Shown one piece after another: positions 35,139 to 43,231 of a stretch of 64,000 nt of DNA; positions within the stretch are counted from its first letter, which is position 1, and each line of letters starts with the position of its first letter. Location: contig AP024673.1 in assembly GCA_025998675.1 (NCBI GenBank), forward strand, positions 2,488,562 through 2,552,561, written 5' to 3'. The notes under the pieces were generated by a model. It was given only the letters and a program-made list of their open reading frames with translations. It ran no database searches and was not told the origin of the DNA. The stretch is from Fimbriimonadales bacterium. Its GTDB lineage: Bacteria > Armatimonadota > Fimbriimonadia > Fimbriimonadales > GBS-DC. Position numbers and translations under genes: made by a program.

Positions 35139-35144
35139 AGTATA
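35139..35144 (-). promoter_or_regulatory. -10-like TATACT box of the leader ORF-mgtE unit
   Basis: GGTATACT on the reverse strand, 7 nt before the leader ORF's ATG and 107 nt before mgtE. It is the only good -10 box in this gap. Confidence 0.5.
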
Positions 35145-35199
35145 CCTTTCAGGAAGGGGACAGGCAGGAACGGAAGCCCAGCGTGCGAATCAAAGCTCT

Positions 35200-35838
35200 G
35201 TGAGCCTGCGTATCAAAGAGAATAGCCTGATCCTGTTTCAGGGCGACAGCATCACGGACTGCGGGCGCGAGCGTTCCGACCCGGAGCATCTCGGCTGGGG
35301 CTACGCGCGAATGGTGGCGAACTGGCTGAACGCGCTCTATCCCGAACGCCGCCTGCGATTCCTGAATCGGGGGATTAGCGGCAACCGCGTGCGCGACCTG
35401 CTCGCCCGCTGGAAGACCGACTGCATCGACCTGCAGCCCGACTGGGTCTCCATCCTGATTGGAATCAACGACACCTGGCGGCGCTACGATTCGAACGACC
35501 CGACAAGCGTAGAGGCGTTTGAGCGCGACTATCGCGCGCTGCTGCAACTGACGCGCGAGCAGACGCGGGCGCAGCTGATTCTGCTGGAGCCGTTTGTGCT
35601 GCACACGCCGCCCGACCGCGCCGCGTGGCGGGAAGACCTGAACCCGAAGATCGAGGCGGTGCATCGGCTGGCGAAAGCGTTCAACGCGACGCTGGTACGC
35701 CTCGACGAGCGGTTCCGCGCAGCGGCGCAGAAGCGTCCGCCAGAGTTCTGGGCGCCCGACGGCGTGCATCCCTCCGAGGCGGGGCACACGCTGATGGCGC
35801 AGGCGTGGCTGGAGGCAGTCGGCGTGCAGATTCGATAA
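35200..35838 (+). CDS. SGNH/GDSL-family hydrolase
   Basis: The 212-residue protein shows all four SGNH blocks: FQGDSITDCG with the nucleophile near S16, RGISGNRVRDL (G and N near 64-66), IGINDTWRRY (N near 90), and DGVHPSEAGH near 187-196 with the catalytic Asp-His pair. It is an esterase/lipase or acetyl-xylan-type deacetylase, cytosolic because it has no signal peptide. The start is GTG at 35200. It ends 5 bases before birA, so both are likely co-transcribed. Substrate unknown. Confidence 0.9.
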   Translation: MSLRIKENSLILFQGDSITDCGRERSDPEHLGWGYARMVANWLNALYPERRLRFLNRGISGNRVRDLLARWKTDCIDLQPDWVSILIGINDTWRRYDSNDPTSVEAFERDYRALLQLTREQTRAQLILLEPFVLHTPPDRAAWREDLNPKIEAVHRLAKAFNATLVRLDERFRAAAQKRPPEFWAPDGVHPSEAGHTLMAQAWLEAVGVQIR

Positions 35839-35843
35839 ACGCC

Positions 35844-36578
35844 ATGCGGATTGAGTGGCACGAGGTTATCGACAGCACCCAGCGGCGGGCGCGCGAGCTG
35901 GTGGAGCAGGACGACCGCCGCTTCGATGCGGTCTGCGCCGACCATCAGACGGCGGGACGCGGCAGGCAGGGCGCGATATGGCACGATACGCCCGCCCAGA
36001 GCCTGCTGGTCTCCATCATCCTCTGGGACACGCCGCTGCCAGAGCCTGCAGGGATTGTTGGGGTGTGCGCCGCGCTCGCGACCGCCGAGGCGCTGGAGGC
36101 GCACTACCCTGATCTGCCGCCCGTGCGGTTGAAGTATCCCAACGACCTGATGGTGCAGGGGCGCAAACTGGGCGGCGTGCTGGTGGAACTTGTCAATGAA
36201 ACGGCGATTGTCGGCGTGGGCGTGAACCTCCGTCAGGCGGTGTTTCCCGATGCGATTGCGCCGCTCGCTATCTCGGTCTGGCAGGCGTGTGGGGGGCAGG
36301 GAGATGCAAGCGGCTCGGTTTCTCAAGCCGAGCGCGCCGCGCTGATTACCGCGATTCGAACTCGCTTACAAACCCTGCTAAGCCTCTGGCGCGACGCGCC
36401 CGCCCAGCTGCACGCGCTCTGGCAGGCGCGGGACGACTCCATTGGACGCGCCTACCGCGTGCAGGATTTGCCCGACCAGCCTATCGGGATTGCGCTCGGC
36501 GTCAGCCCCGAATTCCAGCTCATCGCGCGCCTGCCAAACGGCGGACGCCACAACACTTACTATGTCAGCGCGGTATAA
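35844..36578 (+). CDS. birA: Biotin--[acetyl-CoA-carboxylase] ligase, catalytic domain only
   Basis: The 244-residue protein lacks the N-terminal DNA-binding domain of E. coli BirA, so it is a group I ligase without repressor function. It has DSTQRRARELVEQ (about 10), the biotinyl-AMP-binding GRGRQG (about 37), KYPNDLMVQGRKLGGVLVE (about 98) with the catalytic lysine, and GVGVNLRQ (about 128). The C-terminal SH3-like domain follows. It attaches biotin to carrier proteins; the biotinyl protein at 32483-32986 is the obvious substrate in this window. A promoter for the next gene lies inside its last codons. Confidence 0.93.
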   Translation: MRIEWHEVIDSTQRRARELVEQDDRRFDAVCADHQTAGRGRQGAIWHDTPAQSLLVSIILWDTPLPEPAGIVGVCAALATAEALEAHYPDLPPVRLKYPNDLMVQGRKLGGVLVELVNETAIVGVGVNLRQAVFPDAIAPLAISVWQACGGQGDASGSVSQAERAALITAIRTRLQTLLSLWRDAPAQLHALWQARDDSIGRAYRVQDLPDQPIGIALGVSPEFQLIARLPNGGRHNTYYVSAV

Positions 36579-36579
36579 T
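36574..36579 (+). promoter_or_regulatory. -10-like TATAAT box of the HMA-protein gene
   Basis: GCGGTATAAT overlaps the birA stop codon and ends 6 nt before the GTG at 36586; leaderless layout. No -35 box is evident. Confidence 0.5.
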
Positions 36580-36585
36580 TGCACT

Positions 36586-36801
36586 GTGAATCTGAAGGAG
36601 ACGGTCTGGTGGACACCGGATATTTCGTGCGAGGGGTGCGTGCGCTCCATCCACCGCGCCCTCGACGATGTGGACGGCGTGCAGCAGGTGGAAGTCGACC
36701 TGCTGCAAAAAACGGTGCGCGTGGTGTACGACGCCCAGCGTGTGGATGAGGCGCAGCTCCAACACCTGATTGAAGAGGCAGGCTTTACTCCCTCTCTGTA
36801 A
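36586..36801 (+). CDS. HMA-domain heavy-metal-binding protein (CopZ-like)
   Basis: The 71-residue protein is a single heavy-metal-associated domain. It has the metal-binding pair in ISCEGC (C15 and C18), the helix CVRSIHRALDDVDGVQQVEV, and a closing LIEEAGFTPSL. Such domains carry Cu(I) or other soft metals to transporters. The usual methionine before the first cysteine is Ser. The start is uncertain: the GTG at 36586 sits 6 nt after a TATAAT box and gives the normal domain length; an ATG at 36562 overlapping birA would add eight residues. The histidine kinase gene follows after 9 bases, which might link metal sensing to it, but that is only position. Confidence 0.85.
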   Translation: MNLKETVWWTPDISCEGCVRSIHRALDDVDGVQQVEVDLLQKTVRVVYDAQRVDEAQLQHLIEEAGFTPSL

Positions 36802-36810
36802 GAGGTCGGC

Positions 36811-38025
36811 ATGGGGATTTTGCCCGAATATCGGCGGTTCACGCGGGTGAACCTGCCCGTGTGGGTGATTGTCGGCGCGGCGGTTCTCTGGGGCGTCATC
36901 GGCAAGCTACAGGGCAAGTTCACGCTTGCGTGGGAGCAGCTGGGGCTATTGATTGTTCTGGCGCTCCTTTCAGCGGCGGCGCGCACATGGGTCGGCGTGA
37001 AAGACCCGCGCGTGATGTATCGCTTCACACTGCCGCTGGCAGTGTTCGACCTTCTGCTCATCACGCTGGCGACGCGCTTCACAGGGGGCTTCGAGAGCCA
37101 GGTCTGGCTACTTTATTTCGCGTTGCTCACTTCGGAAGCGGTCGTAATGTCCACGCCGTTGCTACTGATTTCGCTGGGGCTTACCGCCGCGGGGTACGCA
37201 TGGGCAAGTACGCCGCTGGCGCCTGACCTCTGGAACGACTTCGGATTCCGAATCGCGGCGATTAGCCTGGTGAGCTGGCTCATCCATCAGGTCTATCGCA
37301 GCCACACCGAGTACCGCACGGAGCTGGCGGAGCTGCGCGAACAGTACGACCTGGCGCAGGAACGGGAGCGCATCGCCCGCGAGTTTCACGATGGGCTGGG
37401 GCACCATCTGGTGAGCGCGATTCGCGGGCTGGAGTCGCTCCAGCGGCGTCTGAAGCTCCAGCATCTCACCGCCGATGCGGGCAACCGGGGCGCGGGGGCT
37501 GCCCCTGCGGACTGCACGCTGCAAGAGCAGATAGACATCCTGCGCACGGCGCTGGACGAAACGCGCTTGACTATCCAGCAACTGCGCTCGCCCGAAACGG
37601 CGGACATGCGAAGTTTTATCCATCAGACTGCAGAGCGCGTGGCGCAACGGTTGGGCGCGCAGCTGCATTGCGTCTGTCCCGATGTGATGCCCGAACTCTC
37701 GCCTCTGCAAACGCTGATGCTGACCCGCGTGATGCAGGAAGCGCTCAGCAATGTGATGAAGCACGCTGGACGCCCCCAGAACCTGTGGGTGGAATGCGTC
37801 TGGCGCGAGGGGTGGCTCGAAGTGCGCGTCGCAGACGACGGCGACGGGTTCGATCCCGCCGCCGCGCTGGAGGGCATGGGGCTCAGCAACATGCGCGAGA
37901 GGATTCGCGCGCTGGGCGGCGAACTGACCATCCAGAGCGCACCCGGGCAGGGCACGACCGTGCTTGCCCGTGTGCCCACTCGAGGGAGCGATGGAACCGA
38001 TACGAACCCTTCTGGCGGAAGATGA
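36811..38025 (+). CDS. Membrane histidine kinase, NarL-system (HisKA_3) type
   Basis: The 404-residue protein has five to six membrane helices in residues 1-160, a short coiled coil (TELAELREQYDLAQERERIA), and the HisKA_3 motif AREFHDGLGHHLVS with the phosphorylated histidine H193. A HATPase domain follows, with EALSNVMKHA (N box) and ADDGDGFDP plus GMGLSNMRERI (G boxes). It would phosphorylate the response regulator encoded next, whose start lies 35 bases inside this gene. The sensor region is all membrane helices with little periplasmic loop, similar to LiaS/DesK-type kinases that sense membrane state. Confidence 0.92.
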   Translation: MGILPEYRRFTRVNLPVWVIVGAAVLWGVIGKLQGKFTLAWEQLGLLIVLALLSAAARTWVGVKDPRVMYRFTLPLAVFDLLLITLATRFTGGFESQVWLLYFALLTSEAVVMSTPLLLISLGLTAAGYAWASTPLAPDLWNDFGFRIAAISLVSWLIHQVYRSHTEYRTELAELREQYDLAQERERIAREFHDGLGHHLVSAIRGLESLQRRLKLQHLTADAGNRGAGAAPADCTLQEQIDILRTALDETRLTIQQLRSPETADMRSFIHQTAERVAQRLGAQLHCVCPDVMPELSPLQTLMLTRVMQEALSNVMKHAGRPQNLWVECVWREGWLEVRVADDGDGFDPAAALEGMGLSNMRERIRALGGELTIQSAPGQGTTVLARVPTRGSDGTDTNPSGGR

Positions 38026-38641
38026 CGCGCGTTTGCAACAGGCGTTCGAGGAACTCGCCCATCACGAGCCGAGCCTGGACCTGCTGGGCGTCGCCCGCGA
38101 TGGGGAGCAGGCAGTACAGATGGCGCTTCAGTTCGAGCCACAAGTGGTGTTGATGGACATCCAGATGCCCCGCCTGAACGGCATCGAGGCGACCCGACGC
38201 ATCAAACGCGCGCTCCCGCAGGTCCAGATCGTCATCTGGACGGTTTTCGGCGACGACCAGCATGTGTTTGAGGCAATCAAAGCAGGGGCAGTCGGCTATC
38301 TGCTCAAAGACAGCCCTTCGGAGGAGATTGTGGAGGGCATCCATGCGGCGGCGCGGGGCGAATCGCTGCTGCATCCTGCTGTCGCCAAGCGTGTGATTCA
38401 GGAATTTCAGCGCATGCGCGCCACCGCGGAACACACACCCGACCTGATTTACGAACTCACCGCGCGCGAGACGGAGATCCTGCGCCTGATGGCAGAAGGC
38501 AAGCGCAACCGCGAAATCGCCGACACGCTCTTCCTCTCCGAAAAGACCGTCAAAAACTACATCTCCAGCATCCTGTTCAAGTTGCAGGTTAACTCGCGCA
38601 CGGAAGCCGCGCTGATGGCGGTCAAGCGGGGTTTAATTTAG
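37991..38641 (+). CDS. NarL/FixJ-family response regulator
   Basis: The 216-residue protein has a receiver domain with acidic pocket LLAEDD, phospho-acceptor D56 in VLMDIQMP, the TVFGDD region and YLLKD lysine. A LuxR-type helix-turn-helix follows at about 150-210 (LTARETEILRLMAEGKRNRE, then SEKTVKNYISSILFKL). It is a transcription factor activated by the upstream kinase; the ATG at 37991 overlaps the kinase gene by 35 bases. Target genes are unknown. trmB begins 3 bases after the stop. Confidence 0.93.
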   Translation: MEPIRTLLAEDDARLQQAFEELAHHEPSLDLLGVARDGEQAVQMALQFEPQVVLMDIQMPRLNGIEATRRIKRALPQVQIVIWTVFGDDQHVFEAIKAGAVGYLLKDSPSEEIVEGIHAAARGESLLHPAVAKRVIQEFQRMRATAEHTPDLIYELTARETEILRLMAEGKRNREIADTLFLSEKTVKNYISSILFKLQVNSRTEAALMAVKRGLI

Positions 38642-38644
38642 CCC

Positions 38645-39559
38645 GTGCGTGCGTATTACCGATGCCTCAAGCCGCTGGTGTTGTGGCGCGAAGCGGCGCG
38701 TCCGCTGGATTGGGCAACTCTGTTCGGGCGAGCGGCGCCCGTCGAGCTGGAGATTGGTTTCGGCAGCGGCGACTATCTCGTGGCGCGGGCGCAGCAGTAT
38801 CCTGAGCGCAACTTCGTGGGAGTCGAGATGGAGTGGGCAGGCGTGCAGCGCGCCCTGCGCCGAATTGCGGGCGCGGGGCTGGCGAATGTGCGCGTGCTGC
38901 TGGGCGATGCGCGTCCCATTCTGTGGCGAGCCATCGCGCCCCAGAGCCTCGACCGAGTCTACACCCTGTTCCCATGCCCATGGCCCAAAAAACATCATCA
39001 CAAGCACCGCTTGCTCGACCCGCGCCAGCTGCAACTCATCAACAGCCGTCTGCGCGCGGGCGGCGAATGCTACTTGCTGACCGACCATGCCGAGTATTTT
39101 CAGTGGGTGCTGGGCAATCTGACCGATACAGGCTTCACGGCGTTTGCCCGCACCGTGCCCCCGCAGGTGGACACCAAATACGAGCGCAAGTGGCTGGCGC
39201 AGGGACAGTCGCGATTTTACGAGTTAACGCTCACCAAAACACAGCACTGCCCAGTACCGCTTCTGGAGGATGTGGCGATGGAGACCTACCGTGTGAGACA
39301 GTTTGAACCCGCGCGATTCCAGCCCACTGATGTGAACGAGGACATTCATGTGGCGTTCAAGGAGACGCGCTACGACCCAGCCCGCCAGATTGCGATGACG
39401 CGCGTGGTGGTGGTGGAAGACGACCTGACGCAACACTTCTGGATCGAGATTGTGCGCGACGGGGACGGGTGGCGCATCCGTCCCGCGCCGGGCTGTGGCG
39501 TTGTGCCAACAGTAGGCGTCCAGCGCGCGCTGGACGCCATACGCGACGCCTGCCAGTAA
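38645..39559 (+). CDS. trmB: tRNA (guanine-N7)-methyltransferase with C-terminal extension
   Basis: The first 200 residues are TrmB: LEIGFGSGDYLVARAQ (SAM site, about 34), VGVEMEWAGVQRAL, LFPCPWPKKHHHKHRLL (the TrmB signature, about 114), and LTDHAEYFQWVL. It methylates G46 in tRNA. About 95 further residues (about 205-304) form an extra domain not in E. coli TrmB; a C-terminal extension of different kinds is known in some thermophile TrmBs. Its sequence (FKETRYDPARQIAMTRVVVV) is beta-rich and unrecognised. The GTG start at 38645 lies 7 nt after TTTAAT, again close to a leaderless arrangement, though co-transcription with the regulator gene is also possible. Confidence 0.87.
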   Translation: MRAYYRCLKPLVLWREAARPLDWATLFGRAAPVELEIGFGSGDYLVARAQQYPERNFVGVEMEWAGVQRALRRIAGAGLANVRVLLGDARPILWRAIAPQSLDRVYTLFPCPWPKKHHHKHRLLDPRQLQLINSRLRAGGECYLLTDHAEYFQWVLGNLTDTGFTAFARTVPPQVDTKYERKWLAQGQSRFYELTLTKTQHCPVPLLEDVAMETYRVRQFEPARFQPTDVNEDIHVAFKETRYDPARQIAMTRVVVVEDDLTQHFWIEIVRDGDGWRIRPAPGCGVVPTVGVQRALDAIRDACQ

Positions 39560-39562
39560 GTG

Positions 39563-41050
39563 CTACGCCCAATCTTCGGTGCGGATGCGTGGCGCGCGCG
39601 AGATGAACTTGCGCGCCTCGTCGGGCGTCATGCTGGGGTTTTTGTGTGACAGCCCGAACAGCTTGAGCATCTTGTAGAAGGCGTCGGTGTTGCGGACGAG
39701 TCCGTGGAACTCCTCGCGCCCCGCGCCGAGGGCGGTAATCCAGGTGTAGTCCGCCGTGTGCGAGGTGCCGACCCAGCCGTAGCCGTTGTAGTTGCTCAGA
39801 ATCTGTCCCAGCAGTCCCTGCAGGTTGCGGTGCTGGCGGTTCCAGATGGGGGGCAGGTTGCCCTTAATCGCGCCTGCGAGCGCGTTCGCTTCCTCGCCGT
39901 TGATTTCAATCCCCAGCTGCGCTTTCAGGATGTCGCGCACCTCGTCTGCGCTGCCCGCGTTGCGGAGCTTGTTGGGCAGCTCCTCGAAGGAACACTTCGC
40001 GTGCTGGAGCAGCGCCATCGCTTTGTTGGACGCCTCATACTCGCCGCCCATGCCGTTCAGTCCGGGGTTCGAGTTCCCGTGATCGCTGGTGATAATCAGC
40101 AGCGTATCGTCCCGTCGGGAGACGAACTCGAAGGCGACTTCTACGGCGTCGTCGAAGGCGAGCTGGTCCCACATAATGCCTGCGGCGTCGTTGGCGTGCG
40201 CGGCGTGGTCCACGCGCCCACCCTCCACTTGCAGCAGGAAGCCGTTCGGCGCGTCGCCCAGAATCTCCAGCGCCTTGCGCGTCATCTCAGCAAGCGTCGG
40301 CACGGTGCGCTTCAGCTCGTCGGAATGGATATGGTCGACGGTGTAGGGCACATGCGAGTCGTAGAACAGTCCCAGCACCTTCTCCGGGCGCGCGCTGCTG
40401 ATTGCCTGGTCGCGTGTGTTCCAGTAGGCGTAGCCCGCATCCTGATAGGTTTTAATGAGGTCTTTGCCGTCCCTGCGGCGATTGGGGGCGTAGTGGCGCA
40501 GTCCGCCGCCCATCAGCACATCGACCACATTCAGGTACTGCGGGGCGATGTCGTCTTCGTCGTCGCGGCGGGGCTGCACGGCGGCGAATCCGGCAGGAGT
40601 TGCGTGCGTGATGCGCGTGGTGGTGACCAGCCCGACCTTTTTGCCCGCCTGCTTGACAATCGGCGCAATTGGGGTCAGGCGCGTGCCATCGGGCAGCACA
40701 TTAATCTGTCCGTTGAAGATACGGCTCCCGCTGCCCCATGAACTGGACGCAGACGCGGAGTCGGTCACCAGCGAGTTGAGCGACGCCATATCGAAAAAGC
40801 CGAGCGTCGCGTCGGGATTCTGGAGCAGCTGATACCAGAACGAGCCTTTGCCGCGCACTACCTTGCCGAACTCGTCCGCCAGTGAGGGCACGCCTGCGCT
40901 CATGCCATCCGAGACCATAAAGATGATATTCTTGACGCGCCCTGCGCTGCGCGTTTGCGGGTGCGCAGGCGCCAGCCTCGAGAGCGCCAGCCCGGTCGCG
41001 CCTGCCATGCCCAATCGGAGTATCTCCCTGCGTGTGTAGCGTGCATTCAT
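39563..41050 (-). CDS. Tat-exported alkaline phosphatase (PhoA superfamily)
   Basis: The 495-residue protein starts with a twin-arginine signal (TRREILRLGMAGATGLALSR, about 5-24). The alkaline phosphatase core follows: IIFMVSDGMS (about 42, metal aspartate), VTDSASASSSWGSG with the nucleophile serine near 97, VEGGRVDHAAHAND (about 306) and ITSDHGNSNP (about 347) for the metal sites. It releases phosphate from monoesters in the periplasm. GGGAGG precedes the ATG at 41050, and a TATAGT box lies at 41070-41075. Together with the purple-acid-phosphatase-like gene it suggests organic phosphate scavenging. Sequence closer to the PhoA-like bacterial Tat phosphatases than to PhoX. Confidence 0.92.
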   Translation of the reverse strand: MNARYTRREILRLGMAGATGLALSRLAPAHPQTRSAGRVKNIIFMVSDGMSAGVPSLADEFGKVVRGKGSFWYQLLQNPDATLGFFDMASLNSLVTDSASASSSWGSGSRIFNGQINVLPDGTRLTPIAPIVKQAGKKVGLVTTTRITHATPAGFAAVQPRRDDEDDIAPQYLNVVDVLMGGGLRHYAPNRRRDGKDLIKTYQDAGYAYWNTRDQAISSARPEKVLGLFYDSHVPYTVDHIHSDELKRTVPTLAEMTRKALEILGDAPNGFLLQVEGGRVDHAAHANDAAGIMWDQLAFDDAVEVAFEFVSRRDDTLLIITSDHGNSNPGLNGMGGEYEASNKAMALLQHAKCSFEELPNKLRNAGSADEVRDILKAQLGIEINGEEANALAGAIKGNLPPIWNRQHRNLQGLLGQILSNYNGYGWVGTSHTADYTWITALGAGREEFHGLVRNTDAFYKMLKLFGLSHKNPSMTPDEARKFISRAPRIRTEDWA

Positions 41051-41069
41051 CACAATCGCCTCCCACTGA

Positions 41070-41075
41070 ACTATA
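41070..41075 (-). promoter_or_regulatory. -10-like TATAGT box of the alkaline phosphatase gene
   Basis: GGTATAGT on the reverse strand, about 20 nt before the ATG at 41050, followed by GGGAGG as ribosome site. No Pho-box-like repeat is evident. Confidence 0.4.
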
Positions 41076-41106
41076 CCTGCTGGGGCTGTTAACGGGGCGT
41101 TAAGTC

Positions 41107-41198
41107 TGGCGGAGCGGGTGGGATTCGAACCCACGAGACCCCTTTCGGAGCCTACACGATTTCCAGTCGTGTCCCTTCAGCCGCTCGGGCACCGCTCC
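41107..41198 (-). tRNA. tRNA-Ser (anticodon GGA)
   Basis: Read on the reverse strand, the acceptor arms are GGAGCGG and CCGCTCC, followed by G and an encoded CCA. The anticodon stem CACGA/TCGTG holds loop CTGGAAA, giving anticodon GGA for UCC/UCU serine codons. A long variable arm (GGCTCCGAAAGGGGTC region) is typical of tRNA-Ser, and the T arm is GTGGG TTCGAAT CCCAC. A TATAAT box at 41211-41216 lies 12 nt upstream. Confidence 0.95.
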
Positions 41199-41210
41199 AC
41201 GCTAACGAAA

Positions 41211-41216
41211 ATTATA
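41211..41216 (-). promoter_or_regulatory. -10-like TATAAT box of tRNA-Ser
   Basis: GGGTATAAT on the reverse strand ends 12 nt before the tRNA's 5' end. Confidence 0.5.
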
Positions 41217-41263
41217 CCCGACTCGTCTTTCTGAAGTGAAAATTGCCTCTGAGAGGAGACGGG

Positions 41264-41269
41264 TATACT
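41264..41269 (+). promoter_or_regulatory. -10-like TATACT box of the CapD-like gene
   Basis: GGGTATACT, 57 nt before the TTG start at 41327; the leader contains GGAGGG just before the start codon. Confidence 0.42.
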
Positions 41270-41326
41270 TTACCGTGCAAGCCTGTGCGGTGGTTTGCGG
41301 GAAGGAGTTTTCTACGGAGGGAAGCC

Positions 41327-43231
41327 TTGCGGAACAAGGGCACATTAGGACGGTTGCGTCAGATACCTCCCCGACGCTGGGCGGAGTTCTGGCGAGCGGT
41401 GCTGACGGATGTGTTATTTATCTCGGTGTCGCTGGTGTTCGCGATTGGGTTAGTGCGCGACTTTCGCTGGCTGGGTGATGATGTACGCCTGCTGAGCTGG
41501 CTGGCGCCTGCGCTCTCTGTGGTGGGTGTGATTGCCCTGTTCTTCCAAGGGTTATATCGTGTCCACAGCCGATACGCGGGGATTACCGACATTTTTCGTT
41601 TGATTAAAGCAAGCGCGTGGCTCAGCATGGCGTGTCTGGTGGGGTTGCTGGCGTTCGCCCACTACGGCAATCGCGCGCTTTCACTGGCGGAGTGGGTGCT
41701 TTTCGGGTTTCTGTCCACCACGACGCTTGCGCTTCCGCGCCTTGGGCGACGGATGTACGATTGGTATCTGGCATATGCCCATCGTCAGACGCCGCGCCGT
41801 CGAGCGCTGGTGGTCGGCGGCGGCGATACGGGCGAAGTGGTCATGCGGGAGATGCGACGCAACCCGCAGGTGGAGTTGCGCGTGATTGGCTTTGTAGACG
41901 ACGACCCCCAGAAGCAGTCCATGCAGATTCACGGCTACCCATGTCTGGGTACGACCGAGGACATCCCCCAAATCGTTGCGGAGTACGGCGTGCAGGATGT
42001 GATTATCGCCATCTCTTCTGCCGACGGCGAAGTCGTGCGCCGCATTTTCAACATCTGTCGCGCCACCTCCGCGCGCGTGCGGATTGTGCCGCCGTTTCAG
42101 CCCCTCGAGGGACGCAGTTTCCATCTGGCGCAGATTCGGGAGGTGAACATCGAAGACCTGTTGCGCCGCGCGCCCGTGCAGTTTGACCTGCGCCCTGTTG
42201 CAGACTATATTGCAGGCGAGCGTGTGCTCATCACGGGCGCGGGCGGCTCCATCGGCAGTGAGCTGGCGCGCCAGATTGCCGAGCTGGGACCCGCCAGCCT
42301 TGCCCTGCTGGGCAAAGGCGAAAACAGCATCTATCAGATTGAACAGGAGCTGCGCACGCGACTGGGCTATGAGCCTGAATGCATCATCGCGGATGTGCGC
42401 GACAGCGCCCGAATCGAAGCCGTCTTTCGCCAGCAACAGCCGACCCTGGTGTTCCACGCCGCCGCCCACAAACATGTCCCGCTGATGGAAGCGAACCCCA
42501 TCGAAGCCATCAAAAACAATGTGCTGGGCACATGGGTGATGGCGGAGACTGCTGCGCGGCACAGCGTGCGCAAATTCGTCTATGTCTCCACAGATAAGGC
42601 GGTTAATCCCGTCAGCATTATGGGGGCGACGAAACGGGTGGGCGAAATGATTGTTGCCGCAGTCGCCCGGGAAAGCGCGACACAGTTCGCCATCGTGCGA
42701 TTCGGCAATGTACTGGGCAGTCGGGGAAGCCTCGTGCCCACTTTGCAGGCGCAAATCGAGCAGGGCGGTCCCGTGCGAATCACCCATCCCGACATGCGAC
42801 GCTACTTCATGAGCATTAACGAAGCCGTCCATCTGATCCTGCGGGCGGGGTCGCTTGAAAGTCACGGCGACCTCTATATTCTGGACATGGGCGAGCCGAT
42901 CCGCATCCTCGACATGGCGCATGATCTGATACGCCTCTACGGACTGGTGCCCCAGCAGGATATTGAGATAAAAATCGTCGGTACGCGCCCTGGCGAAAAA
43001 CTCCATGAGCAACTCTGTTATGATGAAGAGGTGCTGGAGCCGACGCCCAACCCCAAAATCAAGCGGGTGCGCATGAACGCCGCGCCCGAGTGGAGATGGT
43101 TGCAGAGCCAGCTGGAGACTCTGCTCAACCTCTGTGAGAAGGAGCAGGCAGACGCCGCGCGCGCCATGCTGCTGGAGCTGGCGACAGGCAAGCTGGCGAC
43201 CTATTCGGAGTGGAGGGCGATTCAGCGTTGA
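41327..43231 (+). CDS. Polysaccharide-biosynthesis nucleotide-sugar dehydratase, CapD/PglF type
   Basis: The 634-residue protein is a long-form CapD/FlaA1/PglF enzyme. It has four membrane helices in residues 1-130, a CoA-binding-like Rossmann domain (VVGGGDTGEVVMREMRRNPQ, about 163), and the catalytic dehydratase domain (TGAGGSIGSELARQIAELGP, about 303). The SDR core follows with VFHAAAHKHVPLMEANP and FVYVSTDKAVNP. In PglF and CapD it is a 4,6-dehydratase acting on UDP-GlcNAc, an early step toward modified sugars of capsule or glycoproteins. The start is TTG at 41327, supported by GGAGGG 5 nt upstream. Its stop overlaps the next gene by TTGA. Confidence 0.9.
   Translation: MRNKGTLGRLRQIPPRRWAEFWRAVLTDVLFISVSLVFAIGLVRDFRWLGDDVRLLSWLAPALSVVGVIALFFQGLYRVHSRYAGITDIFRLIKASAWLSMACLVGLLAFAHYGNRALSLAEWVLFGFLSTTTLALPRLGRRMYDWYLAYAHRQTPRRRALVVGGGDTGEVVMREMRRNPQVELRVIGFVDDDPQKQSMQIHGYPCLGTTEDIPQIVAEYGVQDVIIAISSADGEVVRRIFNICRATSARVRIVPPFQPLEGRSFHLAQIREVNIEDLLRRAPVQFDLRPVADYIAGERVLITGAGGSIGSELARQIAELGPASLALLGKGENSIYQIEQELRTRLGYEPECIIADVRDSARIEAVFRQQQPTLVFHAAAHKHVPLMEANPIEAIKNNVLGTWVMAETAARHSVRKFVYVSTDKAVNPVSIMGATKRVGEMIVAAVARESATQFAIVRFGNVLGSRGSLVPTLQAQIEQGGPVRITHPDMRRYFMSINEAVHLILRAGSLESHGDLYILDMGEPIRILDMAHDLIRLYGLVPQQDIEIKIVGTRPGEKLHEQLCYDEEVLEPTPNPKIKRVRMNAAPEWRWLQSQLETLLNLCEKEQADAARAMLLELATGKLATYSEWRAIQR

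Noticed and set aside
35032-35144. M-box (Mg2+) riboswitch before mgtE
   Set aside because: Only about 100 bases separate the -10 box from mgtE, most of it an open frame, and no M-box-like stems are visible.
41107-41198. Attachment site or integrated element at tRNA-Ser
   Set aside because: No integrase gene or repeated tRNA 3' end was noticed near it; neighbours are ordinary chromosomal genes.
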